Source: Glaciecola sp965660815 (GTDB taxonomy: Bacteria > Pseudomonadota > Gammaproteobacteria > Enterobacterales > Alteromonadaceae). From it: a stretch of DNA of 64,000 nt. Location: positions 186,001 to 250,000 of the forward strand of contig CBFIBG010000089.1 in the NCBI GenBank assembly GCA_965660815.1, given 5' to 3'. The notes beneath the pieces are model-generated. The model searched no databases. It worked only from the letters and a program-made list of their open reading frames with translations, and was not told where the DNA came from. Below, piece after piece: positions 17,681 through 26,802 of this stretch (its first letter is position 1; the number at the start of each line of letters is the position of its first letter). Made by a program: the position numbers and the translations under genes.

Positions 17681-18937
17681 TTATTGCTCTTGAACTTCTA
17701 TAAATTCAGGTAAATCGTCTAACCTTGCTTTATCGAAGGATTGCTTGTTGAACAGCCAAGGGTAATAAAACATGCGCAGCGATTTATGGAACTCTCTTAT
17801 TTCTGATTCATAATCAATGGCTGCAATGACATCAGATTCAGCCAGTCTGGTCATGGCGCGTTGAAACAACATTGGAGGCGAGAAAAGCGCAACGTACCCT
17901 GCTAGTTGGTATTTTCTAATGGTGGCATTTCGATATTGTAGAGAAAGGGGTTGTGTAACTTGGTCACCTACTTGTTGAAATGCGTAGTACCATTCCCATG
18001 CGAATCCTTCATTGCGTTTGGTATAATCAAGATAACTTGGGTGTGACAAAAAAAACTCATTCATCGTGGTTTCAACTGGCAAATCCCAAGCATCGTTCAC
18101 AGTTTCTCGCTGTGTAAGTAGGATGTCACCGCCTTTAGGCGAATGAACGCTATTTTTGATTGCGACATCTCCTAATACTGGTATGACAAAGACAAACAAT
18201 ACCCAAATCCCGATCAGAATAGAGGCAATCCGCGGTGCGCTGCTCGCTCTTTTACCCAGATAAATACTGAGTATTGTCCAAAATGCAAGATATACAATGG
18301 ACCATACGGAAACCATAATGACATCAAACAAACTGGAACTACTTACCAAAGCACCGATATAAAATGGCAACATTATACAGGCGGACACGCTAATGAATCG
18401 GATAATTGCCCTCGCCCCCCATACTGCGGCAACAGAGTTTGCGGTCGTGACTAATAGGTCATGTCTGCCGCTAGTTCGTTCGTTGGCGATTAGGTCGTGA
18501 AACAATAAAATAATGAACAACGGAGAGAGTGCGCTTACAACAAAAGTGAAATCTATTTTTCCTGCTTGAGCAAGTTCCGCGTTCTGAGAGTCGCTTTCGT
18601 AAATTTGACCTTCTAAAGCTAGCATTCTTATGCGGTGTTTCCACGGGTAAATATCACGCTGGCCCAAAGAGGCAAACGTCAAATTTGATGGTGCTAAATA
18701 CGTTAGATGGAAACTGTAATAAGCCAACGAACCCGCATCGTTGTATTTGTCTTGAACGCTTGTTCGGTCAATGGCATCGGCTATTTTGAGACGCTCAATG
18801 GTTTCGCGTTGCAACGCAACCTCGCTAACCCCCGTGACCACGGCAAAACCAGATACTAAAAAGCTGCATAATAAAAGCACTGTCACATAGCGCTGACGAA
18901 GCATAAAGCGCCACTCTCTCTTTAGGTGCGTCATCAT
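17681..18937 (-). CDS. ABC-2 type permease, DUF3526 family (second permease)
   Basis: A 418-residue membrane protein with an N-terminal helix (VTVLLLCSFLVSGFAVVTGV), a large extracytoplasmic loop, a central block of about five helices (from FTFVVSALSPLFIILLFHDLIANE), and a C-terminal soluble stretch. The topology and the motif NERTSGRHDLL match ABC-2 permeases with a DUF3526 loop. The ATG at 18937 overlaps the stop of the preceding permease gene (ATGA) and has AAGGAGG 8 bases upstream, so it is preferred over the in-frame ATG at 18988. It should pair with the other permease and the ATPase as one exporter. Confidence 0.88.
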   Translation of the reverse strand: MMTHLKREWRFMLRQRYVTVLLLCSFLVSGFAVVTGVSEVALQRETIERLKIADAIDRTSVQDKYNDAGSLAYYSFHLTYLAPSNLTFASLGQRDIYPWKHRIRMLALEGQIYESDSQNAELAQAGKIDFTFVVSALSPLFIILLFHDLIANERTSGRHDLLVTTANSVAAVWGARAIIRFISVSACIMLPFYIGALVSSSSLFDVIMVSVWSIVYLAFWTILSIYLGKRASSAPRIASILIGIWVLFVFVIPVLGDVAIKNSVHSPKGGDILLTQRETVNDAWDLPVETTMNEFFLSHPSYLDYTKRNEGFAWEWYYAFQQVGDQVTQPLSLQYRNATIRKYQLAGYVALFSPPMLFQRAMTRLAESDVIAAIDYESEIREFHKSLRMFYYPWLFNKQSFDKARLDDLPEFIEVQEQ

Positions 18938-20382
18938 AGCAAACGCCTCCTTGCTACTTTGATCAATATCAGCAAAACAATGACCCAAATGACTAGTTGC
19001 AAATAAGGTTCTGCTCCCCTGACCAACCGAGTAGATGGTTTGTCTGTATCAAACTCAAACCCTTCGATCATTTGCCAATTCTCTGAGCTAACTCTCGCCC
19101 TGCGATTACCCTCTTTACCCTTGTTACGATTGATATCATCTTTGTAACTGAGCTGCTTAATATGCACCTCATTTAATGACTGTACAAAGTTAAGCCTTAA
19201 GTTCTCTGTTTCACGGATAAAACGATGATGGGTTTCTATGCCTGTGCCAGCCGTTAACATTGAGAGCGTGCGTATCGCTATTTGCGGGGATAGCCACCCG
19301 AAAGCACGCGCAACTTGAGTCTGTTCTAATTCGGTTTTCATCCTATCTTCAGCAAACCGATTCAATACTTGACTCATTTGAGCTTCAGAGCGTCGGGCGA
19401 CCATGCCTCTAAAATTGACAGGTAGATCTTCCACCTTATCTACATTGTATTTTTCTAATAATGATTGCCTAAATTGCTTGAAAGCAGGATCATTTGCATT
19501 GTGTCCATCACCCAGTTTTCTAAGCTCTGCAATCACGGCAAAGTCGGTTTCAATCTTGCCAGTGGCCGGCACCAATACCGATGCACTTGAGCTCGCTATT
19601 CTTGGCATAGCAATGCAAAAGAATACCCAAATGAAAGTTAATGCAGTGAAGCTTTCGCTATTTTTCGAAAATACGGTAGAGAATAAAACAACGCATAAGG
19701 CCCACAAGGATAAGTAGAGCAAATAAGCGAAAATAAAACTTAACACAACTAACGGGCTTTCACCTTGTGAAATGGAGAACAAAGCTGACAACGCGAACGG
19801 CAGAACAATCAGACAAACGACAGAAAATAGCGCGATGAACTTGCCACCCAATATCGCGTATTGCGAAGTGCCTTGGGCTAACAAAAATGACAAAGTTTGC
19901 GACTCGCGTTCACGACTCACCGCACTGTAGCCAACTAATATAAGTAACATTGGTGCTAATATTTGGACAACGAATGCTGGGGAGAGCTTGCCCAATGTGG
20001 TTAGTCCAGTACCTTGTTTCTGTTCGGCAAACATAGCACTGTTTTGTCTATGGCCTTCTAAAAAAATAGAATTTCCAGTATAGGCATCAACACCAGGATC
20101 AAGCATGCTTAAAGGCGATGGCGTTCTAAAAGCATAATGCCCGTAATGCACCATTCTGTGAGGGTGCCGGTCAGGTTGCTCCATAAAAATCGAATCAGAC
20201 GTGCTTTGCAAGGCGGTTCTAGCATGGTCTAATTCATGCATTTTGAAAGCGGTCACCACAACCGACGAGATCGTCAGTAACAATCCTGTAATCAGTACTG
20301 ACATCGCAAGTTTTGAGCGAAACCAATAGCGCCACTCGTCGTGAGCTATGACCAAAAGCTTAGACGCGGATAATGATTTCAT
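18934..20382 (-). CDS. ABC-2 type permease, DUF3526 family (first permease)
   Basis: A 482-residue membrane protein: a first helix (LAMSVLITGLLLTISSVVVTAF), a long loop of about 110 residues, a five-helix core (from PAFVVQILAPMLLILVGYSAVSRERESQTLSFLLAQG), a second large soluble region rich in charged residues, and a final helix (YLQLVIWVIVLLILIKVA). The segment SRERESQTLSFLL is typical of ABC-2 permeases that also carry DUF3526. Start and stop each overlap their neighbours by four bases, showing tight translational coupling with the ATPase gene upstream and the second permease downstream. Cargo unknown. Confidence 0.88.
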   Translation of the reverse strand: MKSLSASKLLVIAHDEWRYWFRSKLAMSVLITGLLLTISSVVVTAFKMHELDHARTALQSTSDSIFMEQPDRHPHRMVHYGHYAFRTPSPLSMLDPGVDAYTGNSIFLEGHRQNSAMFAEQKQGTGLTTLGKLSPAFVVQILAPMLLILVGYSAVSRERESQTLSFLLAQGTSQYAILGGKFIALFSVVCLIVLPFALSALFSISQGESPLVVLSFIFAYLLYLSLWALCVVLFSTVFSKNSESFTALTFIWVFFCIAMPRIASSSASVLVPATGKIETDFAVIAELRKLGDGHNANDPAFKQFRQSLLEKYNVDKVEDLPVNFRGMVARRSEAQMSQVLNRFAEDRMKTELEQTQVARAFGWLSPQIAIRTLSMLTAGTGIETHHRFIRETENLRLNFVQSLNEVHIKQLSYKDDINRNKGKEGNRRARVSSENWQMIEGFEFDTDKPSTRLVRGAEPYLQLVIWVIVLLILIKVARRRLL

Positions 20383-21116
20383 TTGACGGGCCCTTGTGCA
20401 AAAGCCGTGTGCACTTGCTCTGTATCGATACGACCATTTTTAGGCGCTTCGAACTCTCCTACAAGCTCTCCCTGTTTGAGTAAGCCGATACGCTGAGCAA
20501 CCTGACATGCGCCATACACATCGTGAGTTACCATTAAAATGGTTGCACCGCTTTTGGCTAACTGAGTAAGTAAGCGGTTGAATTCATCTATGGCTACTGG
20601 GTCTAGCCCTGAAGTTGGTTCATCAAGTAAGAAAATTGGAGCCTGACGAAGCAATGCTAAGGCAATTGCTGTTTTCTGCCTCATACCTTTTGAAAAGGTT
20701 TGCAACTGGCGATTTCTCGCATCAGATTGCAAAGCCACTTGTTCGAAGGCAAGGTCTATTTCATTTGATGATTTTTGTAAGCCAGCAAGGGATAAAAAAT
20801 ATTCTATATTCTCTTTCGCAGTTAAATGCGGATACAAACTCGCGTTTTCAGGTAAATAAGCCGCTTCACTTCTTACTAGGTCAATATTATTGGTTACATC
20901 TTTGCCATTAACCAATGCCCTCCCGCTCGCTGGTTTATGAAAACCAAGCAAGGTTTTTAATGTAGTCGACTTGCCTGCTCCATTGCCTCCTAGCAGTGCA
21001 TAAATCTCGCCTTTTTTAACTGTAAAATTTAAACTCTTTAAAACCTTTTGATTGTTTATTTCCACACATAGAGAAGCTAATTTTATTATTATTTCTTGTG
21101 TTTTTTGATCAGTCAC
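20379..21116 (-). CDS. ABC transporter ATP-binding protein of the ABC-2 exporter
   Basis: A 245-residue ATPase. Walker A is LGGNGAGKST, the signature loop is LQTFSKGMRQKTAIAL, Walker B is IFLLDEPTSGLD and the switch histidine is in MVTHD. The signature FSKGMRQ rather than LSGGQ is typical of ATPases serving ABC-2 exporters of the NosF/CcmA group. It is the first gene of the operon ATPase-permease-permease, overlapping the next gene by four bases. Immediately upstream lie two palindromic operator-like sites. Together with the TonB receptor downstream this suggests movement of one compound across both membranes, but what is moved, and in which direction, is unknown. Confidence 0.93.
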   Translation of the reverse strand: MTDQKTQEIIIKLASLCVEINNQKVLKSLNFTVKKGEIYALLGGNGAGKSTTLKTLLGFHKPASGRALVNGKDVTNNIDLVRSEAAYLPENASLYPHLTAKENIEYFLSLAGLQKSSNEIDLAFEQVALQSDARNRQLQTFSKGMRQKTAIALALLRQAPIFLLDEPTSGLDPVAIDEFNRLLTQLAKSGATILMVTHDVYGACQVAQRIGLLKQGELVGEFEAPKNGRIDTEQVHTAFAQGPVK

Positions 21117-21129
21117 GCCCTGTCCACTT

Positions 21130-21169
21130 GTTATATTATAACGTCCTTATAGAAATGTTATAATATAAC
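21130..21169 (-). promoter_or_regulatory. Two tandem palindromic operators over the ABC operon promoter
   Basis: GTTATAtTATAAC at 21130-21142 and GTTATAaTATAAC at 21157-21169 are each perfect palindromes around one central base, with centres 27 bases apart. On the minus strand the upstream-gene-distal site contains a TATAAT that could serve as the -10 box for the operon beginning at 21116, so a repressor bound here would block transcription. The regulator is not encoded next door. Confidence 0.7.
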
Positions 21170-21458
21170 TGAAAAAAATCAACTCTTTGTTTCGTTGTCG
21201 TATTAAATTGCTAACTTTTAACGCTTCGCTTGACCGTCATATGTTTTATAGCATCAGTAAAGCGATCCTGTAATTCTTTCAAACTTAGGCTTCTGCTGTT
21301 GTAGGACTTTCTTAAATCGCGCCAACACTGAAGTCTATCTTAATGATTTTAAGATAAATATTGTCTGGCTCGAGTTTTGAATGAAGCACTATAAGTTAGC
21401 TAAGTCACATTGCTTTCATTTAAAGTTTGTTTACAGCTCGATCGAGAGGAAAATTGAT

Positions 21459-22115
21459 ATGATTACCTTGAAAAAATTCTTAGTATTAGCATCTTCATCT
21501 GCTTTAGCCGTCCCCGTGCTCGCGGATCAATATTACGATGGGCGACCTGACGACCCAAACTTTCTCAGCGAAAGTTCTTGGGCGACATTCTCTGGCACTG
21601 TCACTGAAGCAGAGCAAAATGCCTTTACTTTGGATTATAGCAACGGAGAGATAAGCGTCACGCTTAATGATTTAGAACAAAATCAAGATGCGTATGCTTT
21701 TAAAGAGGGGCATGAGGTCACTGTCACTGGTAAGATAGATAAAACTTTTTTCGACAATTCAATTTTAAATGCGTCGACTGTATATATCGAAGCCTTAAAT
21801 ACGACGCTTTTTTCTGATGCAATGGATGCTCAAGACCGCATTGCACTTAAGGACAGTAACTATGCGGATTTACAAAATGACACTGTCACATTCATAGGGT
21901 GGGTGACGCAAACAAATGAGTTAATGGACACTGTGACAGTAGACGTCGGCGATGAATTGGTCGAAATCCATCTCGACAATTTAGGCTATGACCCATTTGC
22001 AGAAGACGGATTAATCAATATAGATGAAGGCAGTCGAGTTAAAGTGACCACCTCAATCCAGGATGCGATACACAAAGACTACACCTTTGATGCAATAAAT
22101 CTGGTCGTTCTATAG
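21459..22115 (+). CDS. Periplasmic protein with two OB-fold-like repeats
   Basis: A 218-residue protein starting at the ATG at 21459, which has GAGAGGA 9 bases upstream and begins a clean signal peptide (LKKFLVLASSSALAVPVLA). An ATG 78 bases upstream is in frame but would place the signal peptide internally. The mature part holds two similar beta-rich units: WATFSGTVTEAEQNAFTLDY with GHEVTVTGKID, and TVTFIGWVTQTNELMDTVTVD with GSRVKVTTSI. These resemble the BOF/OB-fold units of YgiW/YdeI-type stress proteins. The mature chain is acidic. A ligand-binding or stress role is a guess from fold only. Confidence 0.7.
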   Translation: MITLKKFLVLASSSALAVPVLADQYYDGRPDDPNFLSESSWATFSGTVTEAEQNAFTLDYSNGEISVTLNDLEQNQDAYAFKEGHEVTVTGKIDKTFFDNSILNASTVYIEALNTTLFSDAMDAQDRIALKDSNYADLQNDTVTFIGWVTQTNELMDTVTVDVGDELVEIHLDNLGYDPFAEDGLINIDEGSRVKVTTSIQDAIHKDYTFDAINLVVL

Positions 22116-22141
22116 ATACACAAGCCGCCTAGCGTCAAAAT

Positions 22142-22363
22142 CTAAGGTTTAGCTGGAACGTCCTTGAGCAGTTTGGCAATTTCTGGCTGCTCGTGTTCTT
22201 CAGCTATTTTGACAAGGTAGTGTTTTTGAACATGGTCAACCAATTCATCGCTAAGCAACGCCTTCAAGCGCTGTTCATCACCCTGTATGATTGCTTGCTC
22301 AATATCTGGCCAGTTTCGTATGTGATGTAGTTTGTCTTTGCTGACTTCATTTTTATCGGTCAT
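22142..22363 (-). CDS. Small hypothetical protein, ankyrin-like helices
   Basis: A 73-residue cytoplasmic protein that I do not recognise. The ATG at 22363 has AGGAG five bases upstream, better than the GTG two codons earlier. The sequence is helical and charged, and the segment IIQGDEQRLKALLSDELVDHV then AEEHEQPEIAKLL resembles two ankyrin-type helix pairs. It ends 26 bases from the convergent stop of the OB-fold protein, with no clear terminator between them. Confidence 0.65.
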   Translation of the reverse strand: MTDKNEVSKDKLHHIRNWPDIEQAIIQGDEQRLKALLSDELVDHVQKHYLVKIAEEHEQPEIAKLLKDVPAKP

Positions 22364-22661
22364 GTACACTCCTAATTTAAGGTTGTTGCTAACGCCGATA
22401 AGACCTAAAACGTCGGCTTGGAGGTTTCAATTATTGCCAACGAATAAAATACGGATCCAATTCGTCGCTTTTTCTTTTGAAGATATATGAAATATAGCAG
22501 AGATTTTCTATCTTCACCTACTTATCGGTTAGGCTTACTGTGGTTTAGGGGCTGAAAAATTACACAACTATTGCGCTTATTTTGAGCTTAATTGATAGAG
22601 CTGAAATTTACGTGTCATAATGACGCTGGCTTATCTTATGACATAACAAGAGTCTCTCTTA
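22364..22661. other. Intergenic stretch, no gene seen
   Basis: About 300 bases between the small hypothetical gene and the end of the M14 peptidase gene. AT-rich, frames broken, no RNA gene or convincing terminator recognised. Confidence 0.5.
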
Positions 22662-24074
22662 TTATTTAAAATAAAAAAGTTCACCATTGAGTACCGCGCC
22701 TAAAATATGCTTAGGGTCGTCCACCTTGGCCAGAAGCCAATAAGCATCTTGATTGAGTTTAGCCGTGGAATGTTGGTTAATTTTGTTCTGAATAGACTCA
22801 ACCTGTAAAAGGTGGAGATCATTAGAATTTATAGAGTCTTCTGGTAGTTCAGACACTATATTTAGTGGGTAATAAGTCTTATTAGTGACTTGGTTGCTAG
22901 GATCATAAAAACTGACGATCCCTTGCTTTAAATATTGTTTTAGCAATTCTTCTGTCATGTTAATAGGGCTATCGACAGATAATGTATTTCCGCCCACAAA
23001 GCACCATTCGCTGGCGTCATGCTCTTCAAAGCCTTTTATACCTGTCATGTCACCAATAAAGTCGATAAAAAATCGGTTGCTAAAGCGAGTTGTTCGTCTT
23101 ACAACAATTGATGCTTGATAGTTGTTCGCTGGGTCAGGTGTCAAAAAATTCAAATTGCGATAGATGACATCTGTCATCGCTTTATCGACGTTTTGAGGAA
23201 CTTTAAAATAATTGTCAATGCTGACTTCAAAGCGGTTATTTAAGTTGGGATGCAAATATTCAAGCGCATACAGCATAGATTTTACATTGAGTTTTCTTGC
23301 AACTTGTCTGTTGCTATCGCCAATGCACGCGCCTGATTCGATTAAAATAGTAGCAATACCTAATTTGGCGATATTATCTCCAAAGCATCTGACCGCAAAG
23401 GTATCGTCATACCTGGCAATGCAATTGGGAATATCTCCTTGTATGCTTTGTTTCATATAATCGATGATTAGCATAGCTTGATGCCGACTATCATTAATGC
23501 TTTTTTCGACATCAAAGGAAGGAGCTAGGAACCCGATTGTCGTAGGATTTCCTGTTTTTCCACACTGATAATAATCGCTCTGATCGTGTAAATTAAAGCC
23601 GATATCTGGCTGAATGGTTTTAACTGCATTCATCAGGAGCCTACCCTCTGGACTTTGCAATTCTAATGCATCACGATTGATATCGATTGACTGAGCGTTC
23701 TGGCGCGTAATTCTCTGTGCGCCGTCTGGGTTAAGCATGGGAATGATGTAGATAGAAAAGTACTGCTCCCAGTCATTCAAATTAGCATTAGGTAATGCGT
23801 TATGGTCAAAACATAATGCATTAATAAGGTCAAATACCGCCGAAGTCGCCGTTGGCTCATCCCCGTGCATTTGAGTCCATGCTAAGATCTTAATTTTACC
23901 ATTACCAAGTTTAATTAAGTGAATATCTCTTTGTTCAAATGATTGACCTAAGACCTTCACTTCAACACTTGTTGACGCCTTTAAATAATCCAATATAGGT
24001 TGAATGTCTTGGTGTTTAATTTGCAACTTATTTAACGGAGTTAGTAATTGATTAAAGGTCGTATTTTGGGTCAT
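22662..24074 (-). CDS. M14-family zinc carboxypeptidase/amidase-like protein
   Basis: A 470-residue protein without an obvious signal peptide. Zinc ligands of the M14 family are visible: His70 and Glu73 in MHGDE, and His163 in FNLHDQSD; Glu246 in ILIESG is the likely catalytic residue. The segment INRDALELQSPEG also fits the family. About 200 extra C-terminal residues follow the peptidase fold. It begins five bases after murQ, so it is coupled to that gene. Next to MurQ a role in trimming murein peptides, comparable to MpaA, is plausible but not shown. Cytoplasmic location is inferred from the absence of a leader. Confidence 0.85.
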   Translation of the reverse strand: MTQNTTFNQLLTPLNKLQIKHQDIQPILDYLKASTSVEVKVLGQSFEQRDIHLIKLGNGKIKILAWTQMHGDEPTATSAVFDLINALCFDHNALPNANLNDWEQYFSIYIIPMLNPDGAQRITRQNAQSIDINRDALELQSPEGRLLMNAVKTIQPDIGFNLHDQSDYYQCGKTGNPTTIGFLAPSFDVEKSINDSRHQAMLIIDYMKQSIQGDIPNCIARYDDTFAVRCFGDNIAKLGIATILIESGACIGDSNRQVARKLNVKSMLYALEYLHPNLNNRFEVSIDNYFKVPQNVDKAMTDVIYRNLNFLTPDPANNYQASIVVRRTTRFSNRFFIDFIGDMTGIKGFEEHDASEWCFVGGNTLSVDSPINMTEELLKQYLKQGIVSFYDPSNQVTNKTYYPLNIVSELPEDSINSNDLHLLQVESIQNKINQHSTAKLNQDAYWLLAKVDDPKHILGAVLNGELFYFK

Positions 24075-24079
24075 ATCTA

Positions 24080-25045
24080 TTAGCTTGCCTGATAAGTTAA
24101 GGCCTCTCTAAGGTGGCCGTTTTGCTTGAAAAGTAACTGCTGCGCTTGGTCTGCGTCTAGACCTGTGAGGATCATTAAAATGGCTAATTTGGCTTTGTTG
24201 TCGGCTTGTTTCAATGCTGTTTGGGCGACAGACTCGTTGCACTGAGTCGCTTGCATTACAATGCGAATGGCTCTGGCCTTCAATTTCTCGTTGGTTGCAT
24301 TCACATCCACCATTAAATTTTCGTACACCTTTCCCATTTTGATCATGGCGGTGGTGCTGATCATATTTAACACCAGCTTTTGTGCGGTACCTGATTTCAT
24401 TCGAGTAGAGCCAGTTAAGCATTCTGGGCCCACTTCAACGCATATGCCGGCATTTGAAGTATTTAATAGAATGGAGCTTGGGTTGCATACGATGCTTGCA
24501 GTGTTACACCCTATCTCGTTAGCATAATCTATCGCGCCAATGACATAAGGTGTTCTGCCACTGGCGGCAATCCCGATTACCGTGTCTTTTTGGGTAAGTT
24601 GAGCGTTTTTTAAATCTTCCATGGCCAGGCTCGGACTGTCTTCAGCGCCCTCCACCGCATGAATAAGCGCTTTTTCACCACCGGCGATCAATCCCACTAC
24701 CATATCGTCTGGCACACTAAACGTAGGGCGACACTCTACGGCATCAAGAATGCCTAATCTTCCACTTGTCCCTGCGCCAACGTAAATCAATCGCCCATTT
24801 TGTTGAAAGCTTTCAATCGTAAACTCTACCGCTTTTTCTATCTGAGGAATGGCCTTTGCTACCGCCTGAGTAACCCTTGAGTCTTCCTTGTTGATAGTAG
24901 TGAGCACATCAAAAATACTCATTCTGTCAAGCTGCATGGTATTTGGATTTCGCCCCTCAGACACCAATTGTTCGAGCTGTTCTAGTAAAGTGGAAGTCAA
25001 CGACGTCATGATATTTGGTTCATCATTTTTAATTGTATTACCCAT
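24080..25045 (-). CDS. murQ: N-acetylmuramic acid 6-phosphate etherase
   Basis: A 321-residue SIS-domain enzyme that cleaves the lactyl ether of MurNAc 6-phosphate to GlcNAc 6-phosphate during peptidoglycan recycling. Family signatures are plain: SEGRNPNTMQLD near the start, YVGAGTSGRLGILDAVECRPTF, LIAGGEKALIHAVEGAEDS, and GSTRMKSGTAQKLVLNM. A second in-frame ATG at 25009 would remove 12 residues and starts nearer to the usual N-terminus, so the exact start is open. Gene order is PH-domain protein, symporter, murQ, M14 peptidase on the same strand. The kinase that makes the substrate is not in the window. Confidence 0.96.
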   Translation of the reverse strand: MGNTIKNDEPNIMTSLTSTLLEQLEQLVSEGRNPNTMQLDRMSIFDVLTTINKEDSRVTQAVAKAIPQIEKAVEFTIESFQQNGRLIYVGAGTSGRLGILDAVECRPTFSVPDDMVVGLIAGGEKALIHAVEGAEDSPSLAMEDLKNAQLTQKDTVIGIAASGRTPYVIGAIDYANEIGCNTASIVCNPSSILLNTSNAGICVEVGPECLTGSTRMKSGTAQKLVLNMISTTAMIKMGKVYENLMVDVNATNEKLKARAIRIVMQATQCNESVAQTALKQADNKAKLAILMILTGLDADQAQQLLFKQNGHLREALTYQAS

Positions 25046-25204
25046 TGAACTGACAAAGCGGTGATCGCAAGGTGAATAAAAAGTCGCATCAAAGCTCCTA
25101 ATTGCGTGAATATACTCAGTATTATGTCATGCATTTAAATTAAAAATAACCCACAAAAGCACAGGTTTTTATACTTGCTTTGCAGTAGAGGTACCGGTAA
25201 TTTT

Positions 25205-26791
25205 CTAGTCACCCACGCTTGTTGCTTGTTTTCCTAAGCAACACACCAAAGTCGCGACACTAGTTGCGATCACTAGTTGATAAGCGAAGTTAATATCGAA
25301 CTGGTAAACTTCTGGAAGATAAAGTGTTTGCACATAAGGTTGCATTAACGTAGGGATCGTAAATCCAATTAATAATGCAGAAATAATCGAACGGTTTGAG
25401 CCGCGCTTTGTAAATAACGCAGTAAAGTAAACACCCAATAAACCACTGTAAGAAAACACCATCACACTTAAGGCAAAGGCTAACAGAGGAGTATCGGTAT
25501 ACTGTTGCCAGTAATAGCATAATGCTGCCATTGCGCTTAGTAAAGTCGCCACCACGCCCATGCTGATCCTGCCAGCCAATACTAATTGCTCTTCACTTGG
25601 AGCGGCTTTTTTCATTACCGAGCAAATATAACCTTTATAAATATCTTGCACCGCAACGGACGACATACTGTTAAGCCCTGAGTTTAGGGTAGATAAAGCA
25701 GCCGCAATAATGCCAATGGTCACAATCGCCTTGATGCCGTCAGGCAAATCGGTCAATACATAGTACATGAAAATGGTTACCGTTTGGCCCACAAACTCGG
25801 GCGTTGGTGCCTCGCTTTGTCCCACTCCAATTTGGCCAAGACTCATAATATCTGGTCGTTGATAGTAGATATAAAGAAGCAAGCCGATACATACAAAAAT
25901 CAGTACAACGGGTATTCCCATGAAAATAGAGGAAACCAGAGCTTTTACCGCGCTTTTCTCGTTTTTGCAGGTAAGCATCCTTTGGGTAACGTCTTGGTCG
26001 AGCCCGAATGCCGCTATGTTTAATAGCACAAACCCTGTGATGATTGCCCAGAAACTAAAAACGCCTTCGCCTCCAAAATTCAAACTGAAATCAATAAAGG
26101 TCAGCTTCGATTGCTCGTCTGGACCTGGATTTGCCAGTGCTTGATAAATGGTAGAGAAGTCAGCCGGAATACTGACAAATAAATACCCCAGTACCAGTAA
26201 TGCTGCGCTGATGTATACAAGTGCTTGGATCATGTCACTGTAGATAACACTTCTCACCCCACCATACATAGTGTAAGCAAACCCAATACCTGAAATAATA
26301 AGAATAGAAGAAACCACATTAGCCGCTTCAATATTGCCATAGAGGATCATCGCAACGGCAATGGCTGCCATATACAATCTAGCGCCACTGGCAAACAATC
26401 TTCCTACCAAGTATACCAAGCCGGCCTGATACTTGGCGTTGTCGCCAAACCTTTGTGCGAGTAACTCATAGACCGTAAATACTCTTTGTTGATAAAACTT
26501 GGGGATCAGAAAAAAAGCGACAAAGAAAGCAGCAATAAACCCTGCAATATTGGTTGAAAGATAGGTTAAGTCACCTCGATAACCCTGATCGGGGCCGCCT
26601 AAGAAAGTAGCAGCAGATTGTGAAGTAGCCAGTACGGAAACACTCACTAACCAAATCGGCATTTGGTTTCCCGCAAGAAAATAATCTCGGCTTGACTGTG
26701 CTTTAGTGTTGAACCAAATACCGGTTCCAACCAAAATCAAACCATAGGTAAGAAATACCCCCCAATCAAGTAACGAAAACTGGTCTATCAT
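25205..26791 (-). CDS. Sodium:solute symporter (SSS family)
   Basis: A 528-residue inner-membrane transporter with about 13-14 hydrophobic helices. The N-terminal sequence DYFLAGNQMPIWLVSVSVLATSQSAATFLGGPDQGYRGDLTY is typical of SSS transporters in the sugar/sialic-acid branch, and the region AALSTLNSGLNSMSSVAVQDIY carries the conserved sodium-site helix. It precedes murQ by 159 bases on the same strand. From that context the cargo may be a cell-wall amino sugar, such as MurNAc or anhydro-MurNAc; this is inference from neighbours, not from the protein itself. Confidence 0.9.
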   Translation of the reverse strand: MIDQFSLLDWGVFLTYGLILVGTGIWFNTKAQSSRDYFLAGNQMPIWLVSVSVLATSQSAATFLGGPDQGYRGDLTYLSTNIAGFIAAFFVAFFLIPKFYQQRVFTVYELLAQRFGDNAKYQAGLVYLVGRLFASGARLYMAAIAVAMILYGNIEAANVVSSILIISGIGFAYTMYGGVRSVIYSDMIQALVYISAALLVLGYLFVSIPADFSTIYQALANPGPDEQSKLTFIDFSLNFGGEGVFSFWAIITGFVLLNIAAFGLDQDVTQRMLTCKNEKSAVKALVSSIFMGIPVVLIFVCIGLLLYIYYQRPDIMSLGQIGVGQSEAPTPEFVGQTVTIFMYYVLTDLPDGIKAIVTIGIIAAALSTLNSGLNSMSSVAVQDIYKGYICSVMKKAAPSEEQLVLAGRISMGVVATLLSAMAALCYYWQQYTDTPLLAFALSVMVFSYSGLLGVYFTALFTKRGSNRSIISALLIGFTIPTLMQPYVQTLYLPEVYQFDINFAYQLVIATSVATLVCCLGKQATSVGD

Positions 26792-26802
26792 TTATATCTC
26801 AA

